From NCBI RefSeq assembly GCF_009371975.2, contig NZ_VIKT02000001.1:62535-126534 (forward strand): a stretch of DNA of 64,000 nt, read 5' to 3'. Positions within the stretch are counted from its first letter, which is position 1. Each line of letters begins with the position of its first letter. Positions 1 through 9,300 of the stretch are shown here, piece after piece. This DNA comes from Microcella pacifica. GTDB taxonomy: Bacteria; Actinomycetota; Actinomycetes; Actinomycetales; Microbacteriaceae. Made by a program: the position numbers and the translations under genes. The notes below the pieces were generated by a model, which was not told where the DNA came from, made no database searches, and worked only from the letters and a program-made list of their open reading frames with translations.

Positions 1-1044
1 GCCGTCGGCGATGCGCTGCGCGATCGACTGCGCGATGCTCGCCGCCTCCGCCGCGTCGTCGACGTGGGCGCTCACGCGCGGCGTCGGGCCCGACTGCGCG
101 CCCTCCGTCGCGGCGTGCAGGGTGAGTGCTCCGGGGCGGCCTCGCATGAGCCGGTTGGCGAGCGTCACGATGGGCGCGCTCGAGCGGTAGTTGTCTTCGA
201 GCCGCACGACGCGCGCCTCGGGGTACTCGCTGCCGAAGCGCACGAGGTAGTCGCTCGTCGCGCCCGCGAACGAGTAGATGGTCTGCGAGGCGTCGCCGAC
301 GACGCACAGCTCACGCCGCCCGCCGAGCCACAGCGCGAGCAGGTCGTGCTGCAGCGGCGAGACATCCTGGTACTCGTCGACGACGAAGAAGCGGTACTGC
401 TCGCGCACCTGCTCGGCGACGCGCGGCTCATTCTCGATCATGCCCGCCGTCGCCAGCAGCACATCCTCGAAGTCGATCTGCTTGCGCTCGTCCTTGAGAT
501 CCTCGTAGCGCTGGTGCAGCGCGACCATCGCGTCGACGCTCAGTTGCGCGGGCAGCGTGCGCGAGTGGGCGACGCGCGCGTACTCCTCGAGCCGCAGCCG
601 CGAGACTTTGCGCCACTCGATCTCGGCGGCGGTGTCACGCAGCGCCGCCGTATCCAGGCGCAGCTTGAGCGCACTCGCGGCATGGCCGATGAGCGCCCCC
701 TTGCCGTCGAGGATGCGCGGCGGGTGGCCGCCCGCCACGACGGGCCAGAAGTAGTGCAGTTGACGCAGGGCCGCGGAGTGGAAGGTGCGTGCTTGCACGC
801 CATCCGCCCCCAAGGCGCGCAGGCGGCCCAGCAGCTCGCCCGCCGCGCGCGTCGTGAAGGTGAGCGCCATGACGCGCTGCGGGTCGTACGTGCCCGTCGC
901 AACGCCGTAGGCGATGCGGTGCGTGATGGCGCGCGTCTTGCCCGTGCCCGCACCGGCGAGCACGCACAGCGGGCCGCGCAGCGTCTCGGCGACCTCCTTC
1001 TGCCGCTCGTCGAGACCTGCGAGCAGGCGGTCGGGATCGCTCAC
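1..1044 (-). CDS. uvrD2: UvrD2-like superfamily 1A DNA helicase, partial (3' end off the left edge)
   Basis: Only the N-terminal 348 residues are inside the window. They contain a SF1A (UvrD/Rep) motor: Walker A GAGTGKT at residues 31-37, a motif Ia region following ALTFTTRAAGE, motif II VVDEYQD, motif III GDASQTIYSFAG and motif IV LEDNYRSS. This family unwinds DNA 3'->5' in repair. I call it UvrD2 rather than UvrD1/PcrA because it follows nudC directly, as in mycobacteria where uvrD2 and nudC are neighbours; the C-terminal domain that would settle this is missing. The start is a GTG that overlaps the nudC stop as GTGA, which implies translational coupling. Family call is firm, the paralogue assignment moderate. 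Confidence 0.85.
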   Translation of the reverse strand, partial: MSDPDRLLAGLDERQKEVAETLRGPLCVLAGAGTGKTRAITHRIAYGVATGTYDPQRVMALTFTTRAAGELLGRLRALGADGVQARTFHSAALRQLHYFWPVVAGGHPPRILDGKGALIGHAASALKLRLDTAALRDTAAEIEWRKVSRLRLEEYARVAHSRTLPAQLSVDAMVALHQRYEDLKDERKQIDFEDVLLATAGMIENEPRVAEQVREQYRFFVVDEYQDVSPLQHDLLALWLGGRRELCVVGDASQTIYSFAGATSDYLVRFGSEYPEARVVRLEDNYRSSAPIVTLANRLMRGRPGALTLHAATEGAQSGPTPRVSAHVDDAAEAASIAQSIAQRIADG

Positions 1045-1985
1045 GAATCCTCGAGCGGGCCGCCGAACCAGTCCTCGATGATCGCGCGCGCGATCGAGGT
1101 GCGGCCCGGCAGCAGGATCGAGTCGAGATTGTCGGCGAGGTCGTCGCGGCTGAACCAGCGCAGGTCGAGAATCTCGGTGCCGTCGGGGCGCAGGAGGTTG
1201 TCGGCGTCCGCGTCGAGCGTCGCGCGAAACCCGAGCATGAGGGAGGCGGGGAACGGCCACGGCTGCGAGCCGACGTACTGCGGGTCGATGATGCGCAGGC
1301 CCGTCTCCTCGAACACCTCGCGCACGACGGCGGCCTCGAGCGACTCCCCCGGCTCGACGAAGCCGGCCAGGAGCGAGAACCGGTTCGACTCCCACAGCGC
1401 GTTGCTGCCGAGGACGAGACGATCCTGCGCGTCGGTGATACCCACGATGATCGCCGCATCGGTGCGCGGGAACATCTCCTGGCCGTCCTCGTCGTCGATG
1501 CGCACCCAGCCGCCCTTCGCCGGGGTGGTCGAGTGGCCGGTGCGCGGGGAGAATCGGTGCGTCTCGTGCCAGTTGGCGATGCCGAGCGCCTCGATCGCGA
1601 GGCCGGCGTCACGGTCGCCGAGACGGTGGCCGAGGGTGCGCGGGCTGCGCCAGCGAGCGATGTCGACGTCGAGCGCCTTCGCGGCCTCGTCGTCGAACAC
1701 CGCGGCGACGATGGGCGAGCCGGCGGGCAGTGCCGGGTCGACGTCGAGTGCGCGACCCAGGTAGATGCGCAGCAGTCCCTCGGGCACGGTATCGGTCACG
1801 AGGTACTCCAGCGCGGGCGCCTCGTCGTCCTCGGCGATGAGCACCTCACCGCGCCACAGCGCGATGACGCGCGTGCGGGGGTCCTCCGCGAGCTCCTCGA
1901 ACAGACGCGGCCGCTCCCGCGTCAGGTGGTCGCGGTCGATGCGGTAGCGCGACAGCGGCAACTGAGCGGTGAGTGATCGATGCAT
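1041..1985 (-). CDS. nudC: NADH/NAD+ diphosphatase, NudC-type Nudix hydrolase (314 aa)
   Basis: NudC hydrolyses NAD(H) to NMN(H) and AMP and removes NAD caps from RNA. The full Nudix box lies at residues 208-230 (G208, E214, R222, E223, E226, E227, G229, L230) and is followed by the NudC-specific signature SQPWPFPAS at 240-248, so the family is clear. The N-terminal recognition domain spans about 1-120. The zinc-ribbon position that reads FCxxCG in E. coli NudC is FSPRTG here (145-150), and no second CxxC is visible, so zinc binding appears lost. A purine-rich AAGAGGG lies 6 nt before the ATG. The downstream helicase start overlaps the stop by 4 bp. Confidence 0.92.
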   Translation of the reverse strand: MHRSLTAQLPLSRYRIDRDHLTRERPRLFEELAEDPRTRVIALWRGEVLIAEDDEAPALEYLVTDTVPEGLLRIYLGRALDVDPALPAGSPIVAAVFDDEAAKALDVDIARWRSPRTLGHRLGDRDAGLAIEALGIANWHETHRFSPRTGHSTTPAKGGWVRIDDEDGQEMFPRTDAAIIVGITDAQDRLVLGSNALWESNRFSLLAGFVEPGESLEAAVVREVFEETGLRIIDPQYVGSQPWPFPASLMLGFRATLDADADNLLRPDGTEILDLRWFSRDDLADNLDSILLPGRTSIARAIIEDWFGGPLEDS

Positions 1986-2048
1986 GGTGAGCCCTCTTCT
2001 TGACCGGGCGCACTGCGTGGCGCGGGCCTCCGAGCACGCGCCTCGACC

Positions 2049-2054
2049 TACTCT
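2049..2054 (+). promoter_or_regulatory. -10 hexamer TACTCT, probable leaderless promoter of the kinase-like gene
   Basis: TACTCT ends 6 nt before the ATG at 2061, so transcription would start at the start codon. No convincing -35 is seen. Confidence 0.5.
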
Positions 2055-2060
2055 GTCGGT

Positions 2061-3092
2061 ATGGCCCGTTCGCCCCTCACTCTAGCCGCGCTCGCGACGG
2101 CCGCCGTGCCCGGCCTCGAGGTCGCGGGGGCGGCCGCGCTCGGCTCGCAGGGGCGCGGTGACGTCGACTCTGCGCTACTGTCGACCCGCGACGGGCGCTC
2201 GCTCGTCATCCGCGTTCCGCGCACGCCAGCCGCCGAGAACGAGCAGTCGGCCGACCTCGTCGCGCTGCGCGCGCTGAGCGACGGCGTGCGGTCGCGTCTG
2301 CCGTTCGCGGTGCCCCGGATGCTCGGCCAGGCCCCCGTCGACGGCACACGCGCTCTCGTCTCCGAGTTCGTGGCCGGCACACCGCTCACCCTCGAGGGCA
2401 TCACTCCCGGCATCGCCGCGTCGATCGGTCACGCGATCGCCGCGATCCACGGTCTGCCGACGAGCGTCGTCGCCGACGTGGGACTGCCGCAGCGACGCCC
2501 GACCGACGTCGTGCGCGACGCCGTCGTCACGATGGACCGCGCCGCAGCGACCGGGCTCGTGCCCGCGGCACTGCTCGCCCGCTGGGAGGCTGCGGCGGAG
2601 GACTCCACGCTGTGGCAGTTCAGCCCGGCCGTCATCAACGGCTCCCTGGGGGCATCCTCGTTCCTCACCGTCGGCGAGACCGTCACGGGCGTGCTCGGCT
2701 GGTCGCACCTGCAGGTCGGCGACCCGGCGCGCGACCTGTTCTGGCTGCTCGGCGCGAGCGACCCGCTCGTCGCCGAGAGCGGCCTCGACGCCTACCACCA
2801 GGCGCGCGGGATGCACGACCGCCAGGTCGGCCGCCGCGCCGTGTTCGCCGCCGAGCTCGAGGTGGCACGCTGGCTGCTGCACGGCACCGAGCAGCGCTCG
2901 ACAGAGATCGTCGACGACGCCGTGGAGATGCTCGGTGCTCTGCTCGATCGCGTGCAGGGCGACGTCATGAACCCGCTGACCCCGGAACCGTCGCGCAGCG
3001 CGACGCTCACCGACGCGATCCAGCTCAGCGAGTCGACGCCGCCGTCGTCACCGCCCGGTGAGCGCGGCCTCCCACAGCGCGGCGAGTTCTGA
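2061..3092 (+). CDS. Aminoglycoside/macrolide phosphotransferase-like protein lacking catalytic residues (343 aa)
   Basis: The protein has the overall pattern of the APH/choline-kinase fold: a conserved P-loop-like N-lobe, the segment RALVSEFVAGTPL near residue 100 and the C-lobe signature VGDPARDLFWLLG near 218. The catalytic loop, normally HGDLxxxN, reads INGSLGAS at about 192-199, so both the catalytic Asp and the His are replaced. The metal-binding IDWED position reads LGWSH. It therefore looks like a pseudokinase, or an enzyme using an unusual site. It sits on the opposite strand between nudC and adnB, where mycobacteria carry a potassium-channel-like gene. Its last 45 bp overlap the 3' end of adnB convergently. 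Role unknown; antibiotic resistance should not be assumed. Confidence 0.75.
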   Translation: MARSPLTLAALATAAVPGLEVAGAAALGSQGRGDVDSALLSTRDGRSLVIRVPRTPAAENEQSADLVALRALSDGVRSRLPFAVPRMLGQAPVDGTRALVSEFVAGTPLTLEGITPGIAASIGHAIAAIHGLPTSVVADVGLPQRRPTDVVRDAVVTMDRAAATGLVPAALLARWEAAAEDSTLWQFSPAVINGSLGASSFLTVGETVTGVLGWSHLQVGDPARDLFWLLGASDPLVAESGLDAYHQARGMHDRQVGRRAVFAAELEVARWLLHGTEQRSTEIVDDAVEMLGALLDRVQGDVMNPLTPEPSRSATLTDAIQLSESTPPSSPPGERGLPQRGEF

Positions 3093-6000
3093 CTCGTCGG
3101 GGAGGTCGTCGGGCCGCAGCACGGCATCGTCGGCGACGAAGTAGAACGCGGCGCTGACGTCGTCGATCGGCCGCCCGCTCCAGCGCGCGTAGGCGAGGCG
3201 GTAGAGGGCGAGCTGCAGTTCTTTCGCGCGGCGGTCGTCGTCGTCGCGGGGAGCGCGCCCGGTCTTCCAGTCGACGATCTCGACGCCGTCGCGGCCATCG
3301 GGCAGGGTCGTCGCGTACACGGCGTCGATCTTGCAGACGAGGATGCGCCCGGCGAAGGGCACGTGCAGTTCGCGCTCCACATCGAGCGGCTGCCGGGTGG
3401 CCCACGGCGAGGTCTCGAAGGTGCGCTGCAGTGCCGAGAGGGCGGCCTCATCGAGATCCTCGGCCGGCGCGTCGTCGCTCTCTCCGCCGAAGGGCAGGGC
3501 GAGGCCGTCGACGGTGTCGGGCAGAGTGGCGAGGCCGTACCGCTGCTCGACCCAGCGGTGGAAGACCGTGCCGAGCCGAGTCTGTCGGTAGGGCCGCTGC
3601 GGCACGGGGCGGCGCAGCCGCTCGGCCGAGCCTGCAGGGTCGCCGACGAAGTCCTTGAACGCCGAGGCGGGCACGCGCAGCGGCACGGGCACGAGGTCGG
3701 CACGGCGGCGCCGCTCGTTGCGCTCGGCGAGCAGCAGGTCGACGTCGGCGTGCCAGCCGTAGGGGTCGGTGCCGGGTCGAGCACGGGCATCCTCGTACCG
3801 GCTCGCGTCGACGGCGCGCACGCGCTGCGCGGCCGCCTCGAGCTCGCCGCGCCGCCGACCGAGCGGGTCGCCGGGCCACCACGCGGTGGTGTCGTCCTCG
3901 GGCGGGCGGGGGTTCTCCTCGTGCTCGCTGGCCTCCGGCCACGGGGGCAGGATGCTCCGCTCGGCGAGGGGACGGAAGAAGCTGCTCGGCCCGCGCGGCT
4001 GGGTCTGGCTCGCCCACCACGATCCGCTCAGCAGCAGGCGGTGCCGCGCGCGCGTGACGGCGACGTAGGCGAGCCGGCGCTCCTCGCGCTCGTGATGGGC
4101 GGCGACCTCCGCCTGGAAGTCCTTCACCGCGTCGAGCAATTCCTTGCGGTCGGCGGCGCCGCGCCAGGCGAACTGCGGCAGCTCGGCGGCGTCGCCGCGC
4201 AGCTCGTAGGGAAGAACGCCGAGGCTCAGCCAGCCCTTCGTGCCGTCGCGCGGGCGCGCGGGCAATTCGCCGTCGACGCAGCGCGGCACGGCGACGTGGT
4301 CCCACTCAAGCCCTTTCGCGCCGTGGATGGTGAGCACCTGCACGGTGCCGGGCTCGGGGTCTTCCGAGCGCGGCGACAGGTTGTCGCGCCACTCGGCCTC
4401 GCGCAGCCAGGAGAGGAAGCCGCCGAGGGTCGCGTGGTCGGCAAGACCGAGGTAGCTGTCGAGGGCGTCGAGGAAGGCAGTGCGCGGGGCGTCCCCGAGC
4501 ACGCGGTACGGGTTTGCGGCGACCTCGATATCGAGCTGCAGCTCGTGCTCGACCGCGACGACGAGGTCGGGCAGCGCGAGCGAGCTGCGCCCGCGCAGGG
4601 TGGCGAGCACGCGGCCCGCCTCGCGTAGCCGCGCGAGGCCCGCAGCGCTGAAGCGGCGCAGCTGCCCGTGGTCCTCGCGCGCAGTCGCGACGAAGTCGAG
4701 GGCGTCGACGAGGGAGACGCCGTCGCCCGCGGCGACGGAGGCCCGCAGCGCCTTGATGACCTCGGGAGCGAGAGGGCGCTGGGCCAGGTCGCGATCACGC
4801 AGCCAGCTCGCGACACGGGAGAGCGCGTGCAGGTCGGCGACGCCGATGCGCCAGCGCGGGCCCGCGAGCAGGCGCACGAGCTCGGTGCCCGCGCTCGGGT
4901 CGTGCAGCACGGCGAGGGCGCACACGAGGTCGCTGATCTCGGGCTCCTCGAGCAGTCCGCCGATGCCGAGCACATGGAACGGCACCCCCGCCTCCCGCAG
5001 GGCGGCGAGAAACACGGGCTGGGTCGTGCGGTTGCGCATCAGGAGCGCCGCGCTCGGGCGCAGCGGTCTGCCGTGATCGTCGGTCGCTCCAGGCGAGGCT
5101 CCCACGACGGGCTCCCCGAGGCGATGGGCGAGCCATGCCGCGACCGCGGCGGCCTCCTCGTGCACCTGCTCCTCGAAGACCGTCTCGACGGCGTGCGCGC
5201 TCGCGCTCGGGCCGCTCTCGAGTCGCGCGACGGCGACGCTGCCGGGCGTCGTGAGCGGCTCCACGAGCGCGTTCGCGACGTCGAGGATGCGCTCGCCGTT
5301 GCGCCAGCTGATGCTCAGCGAGTAGCGGCCGACGGGCTGCTCCGCGCCCCCATCGTCGTCAGCCCCGCGAAACCGCGTCGCGAAGTCGTCGAGCCCCGCC
5401 GCGCTCGCGCCGCGCCAGCCGTAGATCGACTGGTGCGGGTCGCCGACGGCCATGACGGGGGTGCCGCCGAACAGTTCGGCGAGCAGCCAGGTCTGCGCCA
5501 CATTGGTGTCCTGGTACTCGTCGAGCAGCACGACGCGGTACCGCGCGCGGATGCCCGCCGCGACCTCGGTGTGGGCGCGCACGATCTGCAGGGCGAGCGT
5601 CACCTGGTCGGAGAACGCCACGTAGCCCTCGCGCTGCTTGGCGAGCTCGAAACGCTCGACGAGGTCGCTGAGTGGCAGCGTCGCGTCGAGGGTCGTCGCG
5701 AGTCGGTCGACGTCGGCGCGCGCGTGCCGGTCGGGGCTCGGCAGGTCGCGCATGCGCACGAACTCGGCGATGAGAGCCCGCAGGTCGTCGACGGTCGCGT
5801 GGTGCTCGGCGAGGCCGTGGGCGAGACGCAGCACGGCCTCGGTCGCGGAGTCGACGGAGAGGTCGAGGTCGGCGAGCCGGGCATCCGTCGCGGTGGCGAC
5901 GATGTCGCGCGCAAGCTGCCAGGCGCCCGCCTCCCCGAGCACGACGCCGTCGGGGTCGCGGCCGATGAGCACCGCGTGGTCGCGGTACAGGCTCGAGGCG

Positions 6001-6383
6001 AAGGAGTTGTAGGTCGACACGGTCGGCTGCGTGAACGCATCCACGAGCGGGGCGCCGTCGGGGCCGGGCGGCAAGAGCCCGCTCGCGCCGAGCGCGATGA
6101 GGCGCGACCGGATGCGCGCGGAGAGTTCACCTGCTGCCTTGCGCGTGAACGTGAGCCCCAGCACGCCCTCGGGCGCGACATGACCGTTGGCGACGAGCCA
6201 CAGCACGCGCGCGGCCATCGTCTCGGTCTTGCCCGAGCCGGCTCCCGCGACGACGAGGGCCGGGCCGAGCGGAGCCTCGATGACGGCACGCTGCTCGGCG
6301 GTCGGACGGTAGATGCCAAGTGCGTCGGCGATCGCGTCTGCGCTGATAGGTCCACCGCTGATCGTTGCGCGCGCGCCGCTCAC
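3048..6383 (-). CDS. adnB: AdnB-like helicase-nuclease subunit (1111 aa)
   Basis: This is the motor-plus-nuclease subunit of the actinobacterial AdnAB double-strand-break resection machine. The SF1A motor contains Walker A GAGSGKT (47-53), LGLTFTRKAAGEL, motif II LLDEYQDTN, motif III GDPHQSIYGWRG, and a late motif block VLTIHGAKGLEWDHV with AYVAVTRARHRL. A PD-(D/E)XK nuclease follows: GTVFHRWVEQ, then D1038 and K1040 in EIVDWKTG, with the downstream Gln-containing helix. All motor motifs are intact, matching mycobacterial AdnB, which drives translocation. The GTG start overlaps the adnA stop (GTGA). The 3' end overlaps the convergent kinase-like gene. Confidence 0.88.
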   Translation of the reverse strand: MSGARATISGGPISADAIADALGIYRPTAEQRAVIEAPLGPALVVAGAGSGKTETMAARVLWLVANGHVAPEGVLGLTFTRKAAGELSARIRSRLIALGASGLLPPGPDGAPLVDAFTQPTVSTYNSFASSLYRDHAVLIGRDPDGVVLGEAGAWQLARDIVATATDARLADLDLSVDSATEAVLRLAHGLAEHHATVDDLRALIAEFVRMRDLPSPDRHARADVDRLATTLDATLPLSDLVERFELAKQREGYVAFSDQVTLALQIVRAHTEVAAGIRARYRVVLLDEYQDTNVAQTWLLAELFGGTPVMAVGDPHQSIYGWRGASAAGLDDFATRFRGADDDGGAEQPVGRYSLSISWRNGERILDVANALVEPLTTPGSVAVARLESGPSASAHAVETVFEEQVHEEAAAVAAWLAHRLGEPVVGASPGATDDHGRPLRPSAALLMRNRTTQPVFLAALREAGVPFHVLGIGGLLEEPEISDLVCALAVLHDPSAGTELVRLLAGPRWRIGVADLHALSRVASWLRDRDLAQRPLAPEVIKALRASVAAGDGVSLVDALDFVATAREDHGQLRRFSAAGLARLREAGRVLATLRGRSSLALPDLVVAVEHELQLDIEVAANPYRVLGDAPRTAFLDALDSYLGLADHATLGGFLSWLREAEWRDNLSPRSEDPEPGTVQVLTIHGAKGLEWDHVAVPRCVDGELPARPRDGTKGWLSLGVLPYELRGDAAELPQFAWRGAADRKELLDAVKDFQAEVAAHHEREERRLAYVAVTRARHRLLLSGSWWASQTQPRGPSSFFRPLAERSILPPWPEASEHEENPRPPEDDTTAWWPGDPLGRRRGELEAAAQRVRAVDASRYEDARARPGTDPYGWHADVDLLLAERNERRRRADLVPVPLRVPASAFKDFVGDPAGSAERLRRPVPQRPYRQTRLGTVFHRWVEQRYGLATLPDTVDGLALPFGGESDDAPAEDLDEAALSALQRTFETSPWATRQPLDVERELHVPFAGRILVCKIDAVYATTLPDGRDGVEIVDWKTGRAPRDDDDRRAKELQLALYRLAYARWSGRPIDDVSAAFYFVADDAVLRPDDLPDESELAALWEAALTGR

Positions 6384-9300
6384 GAGTCGTCCCCCGTGAC
6401 GGGTGGCACGCGGTGCACCCGGTGGGCGAGCGAGCCGTAGTCGTAGCGACCCACGGTGCGGGGCCCCGCGAGCTGGTCGACGGTGATGGCCGCGAGCGCG
6501 AGGCGCAACCGATCACGGAAGGCCTCGAGTGCCTCGTCGTCGAGCACGGCCTGCACGGCTTCGCGGTAGGACTGGTCGCCTTTTCCCTCGCGCACATAGA
6601 GCAGTACGGCGCCGCCCGCGGTCACGGGTGCCGCGGGGTCGAGAGCCCCGCTCTCGCGCAGGGGTCGCAGCGCCTCCTCGAGCGCCTCGTCGAAGGCGCC
6701 GTCGGCGAAGGCGAGCTGGTACGCGCCGAGTTGCGCGTTCGCGGCGACCTTTGCGGCATTCGTCTCGGGTCGACCCGTCTTGAGGTCGATGATGCGCAGC
6801 GCACCCTCGGCGCCGACCTCCATGCGGTCGACGATGCCGCGCACCTGCACGCGGTCGACCTGCACGGCGAAGCGCTGCTCCGCGGCGACGGCCGCGCGGC
6901 CCTCGGCAGCGGCATCCCGCAGGTAGTCGGCGAGCCCGACGGCGTAGCGACGCGCGAGGCGGTGCTGCTGCTCGGCGAGCCACGGCGACTCGAAGCTCAG
7001 CTCGCTCCACCGCGCCTCGATCGCCGCCCACACCTCCTCGACGCCCACTGCGGGCGGGGCAGCGGGGTCGAGAACCTCGGCGCTGAGTGATTCGAGAGCC
7101 CAGTGCACGATCGTGCCGATGCCCATCGCGGGAGTGCTCTCGCCCGGCGCGATCGTGTCGAGGAACCAGTCGAGGGGCGACCGCTCGATGCTCTCGATCT
7201 TGCTCGGCGACAGCCCGACGGTCTCCTCCTCGATGAAGAGCGGCGCCTCGGTGGAGACCTCGAGCAGGCCCCACCAGTCGTCCGGGTCGGCTCCGGGCAC
7301 ACGTTCTGCGGCGAGGCGTGCGAGCGCTGTTGCGGCCTCCGCGCGCCGGTCGTGGCTCTCGTGGGGGTCGGTGAGCACGCGGCGCAGCTGGCCGACGGTG
7401 CGGCGCAGGGAGCGAGCGCGGATGACGCGGCGCGGCGGCCCCGCGTACTCAGCCCCGTCGCGGCGCGGCGGCGCCGCGTACTCAGCCCCGTCGCGGCGCG
7501 GGCCCCTGTCGTCGCTCGCCTCCGCGACGATCTCGTGCAGGGCGCTCGGCTGCTCGTCCTCCCCCGAGCTCGCGGTGACGACCACTTGGCGCCGGGCGCG
7601 CGAGATCGCGAGGGCGAACATGCGCAGCTCGTCCTCGAGCACGAGGCGCCGCTCGTCGAGGTCGCCCGTGGGCAGGCCGCGCGCGACGCGGCTGAGCAGC
7701 GGGGCGTGCAGGAGGCTGCCGCGCAGGCGCAGGTCGGGCCACACCCCATCGAGCACGTTCGCGACGACGACGACGTCGACCTCGAGACCGGCCGCCGCGG
7801 AGGGGGACGTGACGAGCACCGCCTCGGTCGTGCGGGCGGGCGCGAGGAGGTCATCGGCGACGTCGCTGTCGAGCACGCGCGACAGGAAGGTCTCGACCGT
7901 GGCCTCGGGCACGGTGTCGACGATGACGGTCGCGGTCGTGAAGACGGCAACGACCGCGTCGAGCGCACGATCGGCCTCGCCCCCGGTCGTGCCGCCGGCG
8001 ACGGCCTCGCGCTGCCAGCGCTCGACGACGCGCGCGTCGTCCCACGCGATCCACAGCAGCTCGTCGACGGTCGCGCCCTCCGCATGCCTCTCGCCGATGC
8101 GCGCGAGCGTTCGGGCGAGTCGGGCTGCACGGCGCGCGACCCGGTGGTCGATGGTCGCGAGCCGGTCGGGAGCCGCGAGCGCCTCGACGAGCAGCTCGTC
8201 GGCAGTGCGCGCGCCGTCGCCGGCGAGCTCCTCCGCGCGCAGGGCGCGTCGCAGTCGGCGCAGGTCGACGCGGTCGAGGCCGCCGAGCGGCCCGAGCAGC
8301 AGCTCGGTCGCGGCCTCCGCCGTGAGCGGCGCACGCCCGACCCCGAGGTCGACGTGGCGGATGAGGGCGCGGGCGGCCGGATGCTCGCGCAGCGGTCGCC
8401 CGGGAGCGGTGCTGCGCACGGGCACCTCGGCGAGGGCGAGCGCCCGAACGAGCGGCGGCACGAGAGCGCCGCTGCGCACGATGACGGCCATGCGCGACCA
8501 CGGCACCCCGTCGATGAGGTGGCGCTCGCGCAGCACGTCGGCGATGAGCGTGCGCTCGCGCGCGGGGCTCGAGGCGGTCAGCGCGAGGAGGGGGCCGCCG
8601 AGCTCGGGCGCCTCGGCCCCCGCGCCGCTGCGCTCGTCACCGCGGGGCTCGACGCTGTGCCCCGGCCGTGCGCGACGCTGCGCACCGGCCGCCGCCGCGC
8701 CGATGCGGCTCGTGAGCTGCACCGTGAGGGCGCGCAGCGTGGGGCTCTGCCGGTGCGCCGTCTCCAGCACGAGGGTGGGAAGGCCCGCGAGTCGCGTGAG
8801 GGATTCCGGCTCGGCCCCGCGGAAGGTGTTGGTCGCGACGTCCGGGTCGCCGAGGGCGATCACGGTCGCCCCGCGGGCGGCGAGCGCCGCGAGCAGGTCG
8901 AAGCCGCTCGGCGTCGCGTCGTGAGCGTCGTCGAGGATCACGAGCGAGGGCGCCTCGGGAGCCGCCGGGTGCGGGTCGGCGAGGAGGCCGACTGCCGCGC
9001 GCACGAGTTCCGCCGGGTCCTGCTGCCCGAGCCGCGCACCGCCGAGGCTGTCGCGGTACTCGTCGGCGAAGTCGGCGACCGCGGCCCACTCCGGTCGGTC
9101 GAGCCGCGCCGCCGCCGCCCGCAGGTCGTCGGTGCCCCAGCCGTGCTCCGACAGCCGGGCGAGCACGTCGCGCAGTTCGGTGCGGAACGCCGTGAGCTGC
9201 CGCACCTCCGGCCCGAGGTGCTCCGGCCAGGTGGGCCCGGGCGAGGCGGCCGCGCCCAGCACAGCCTCGAGCTCGCCGCGATCGAGCAGCTCGGCGATGT

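Noticed and set aside
64-1764. Long plus-strand reading frame opposite uvrD2 and nudC
   Set aside because: It is a shadow of the minus-strand genes at high GC; the product is low-complexity and matches no family, while the opposite frames hold clear motifs.
2061-3092. Aminoglycoside resistance gene
   Set aside because: Fold similarity exists, but catalytic and metal residues are gone; resistance is not supported.
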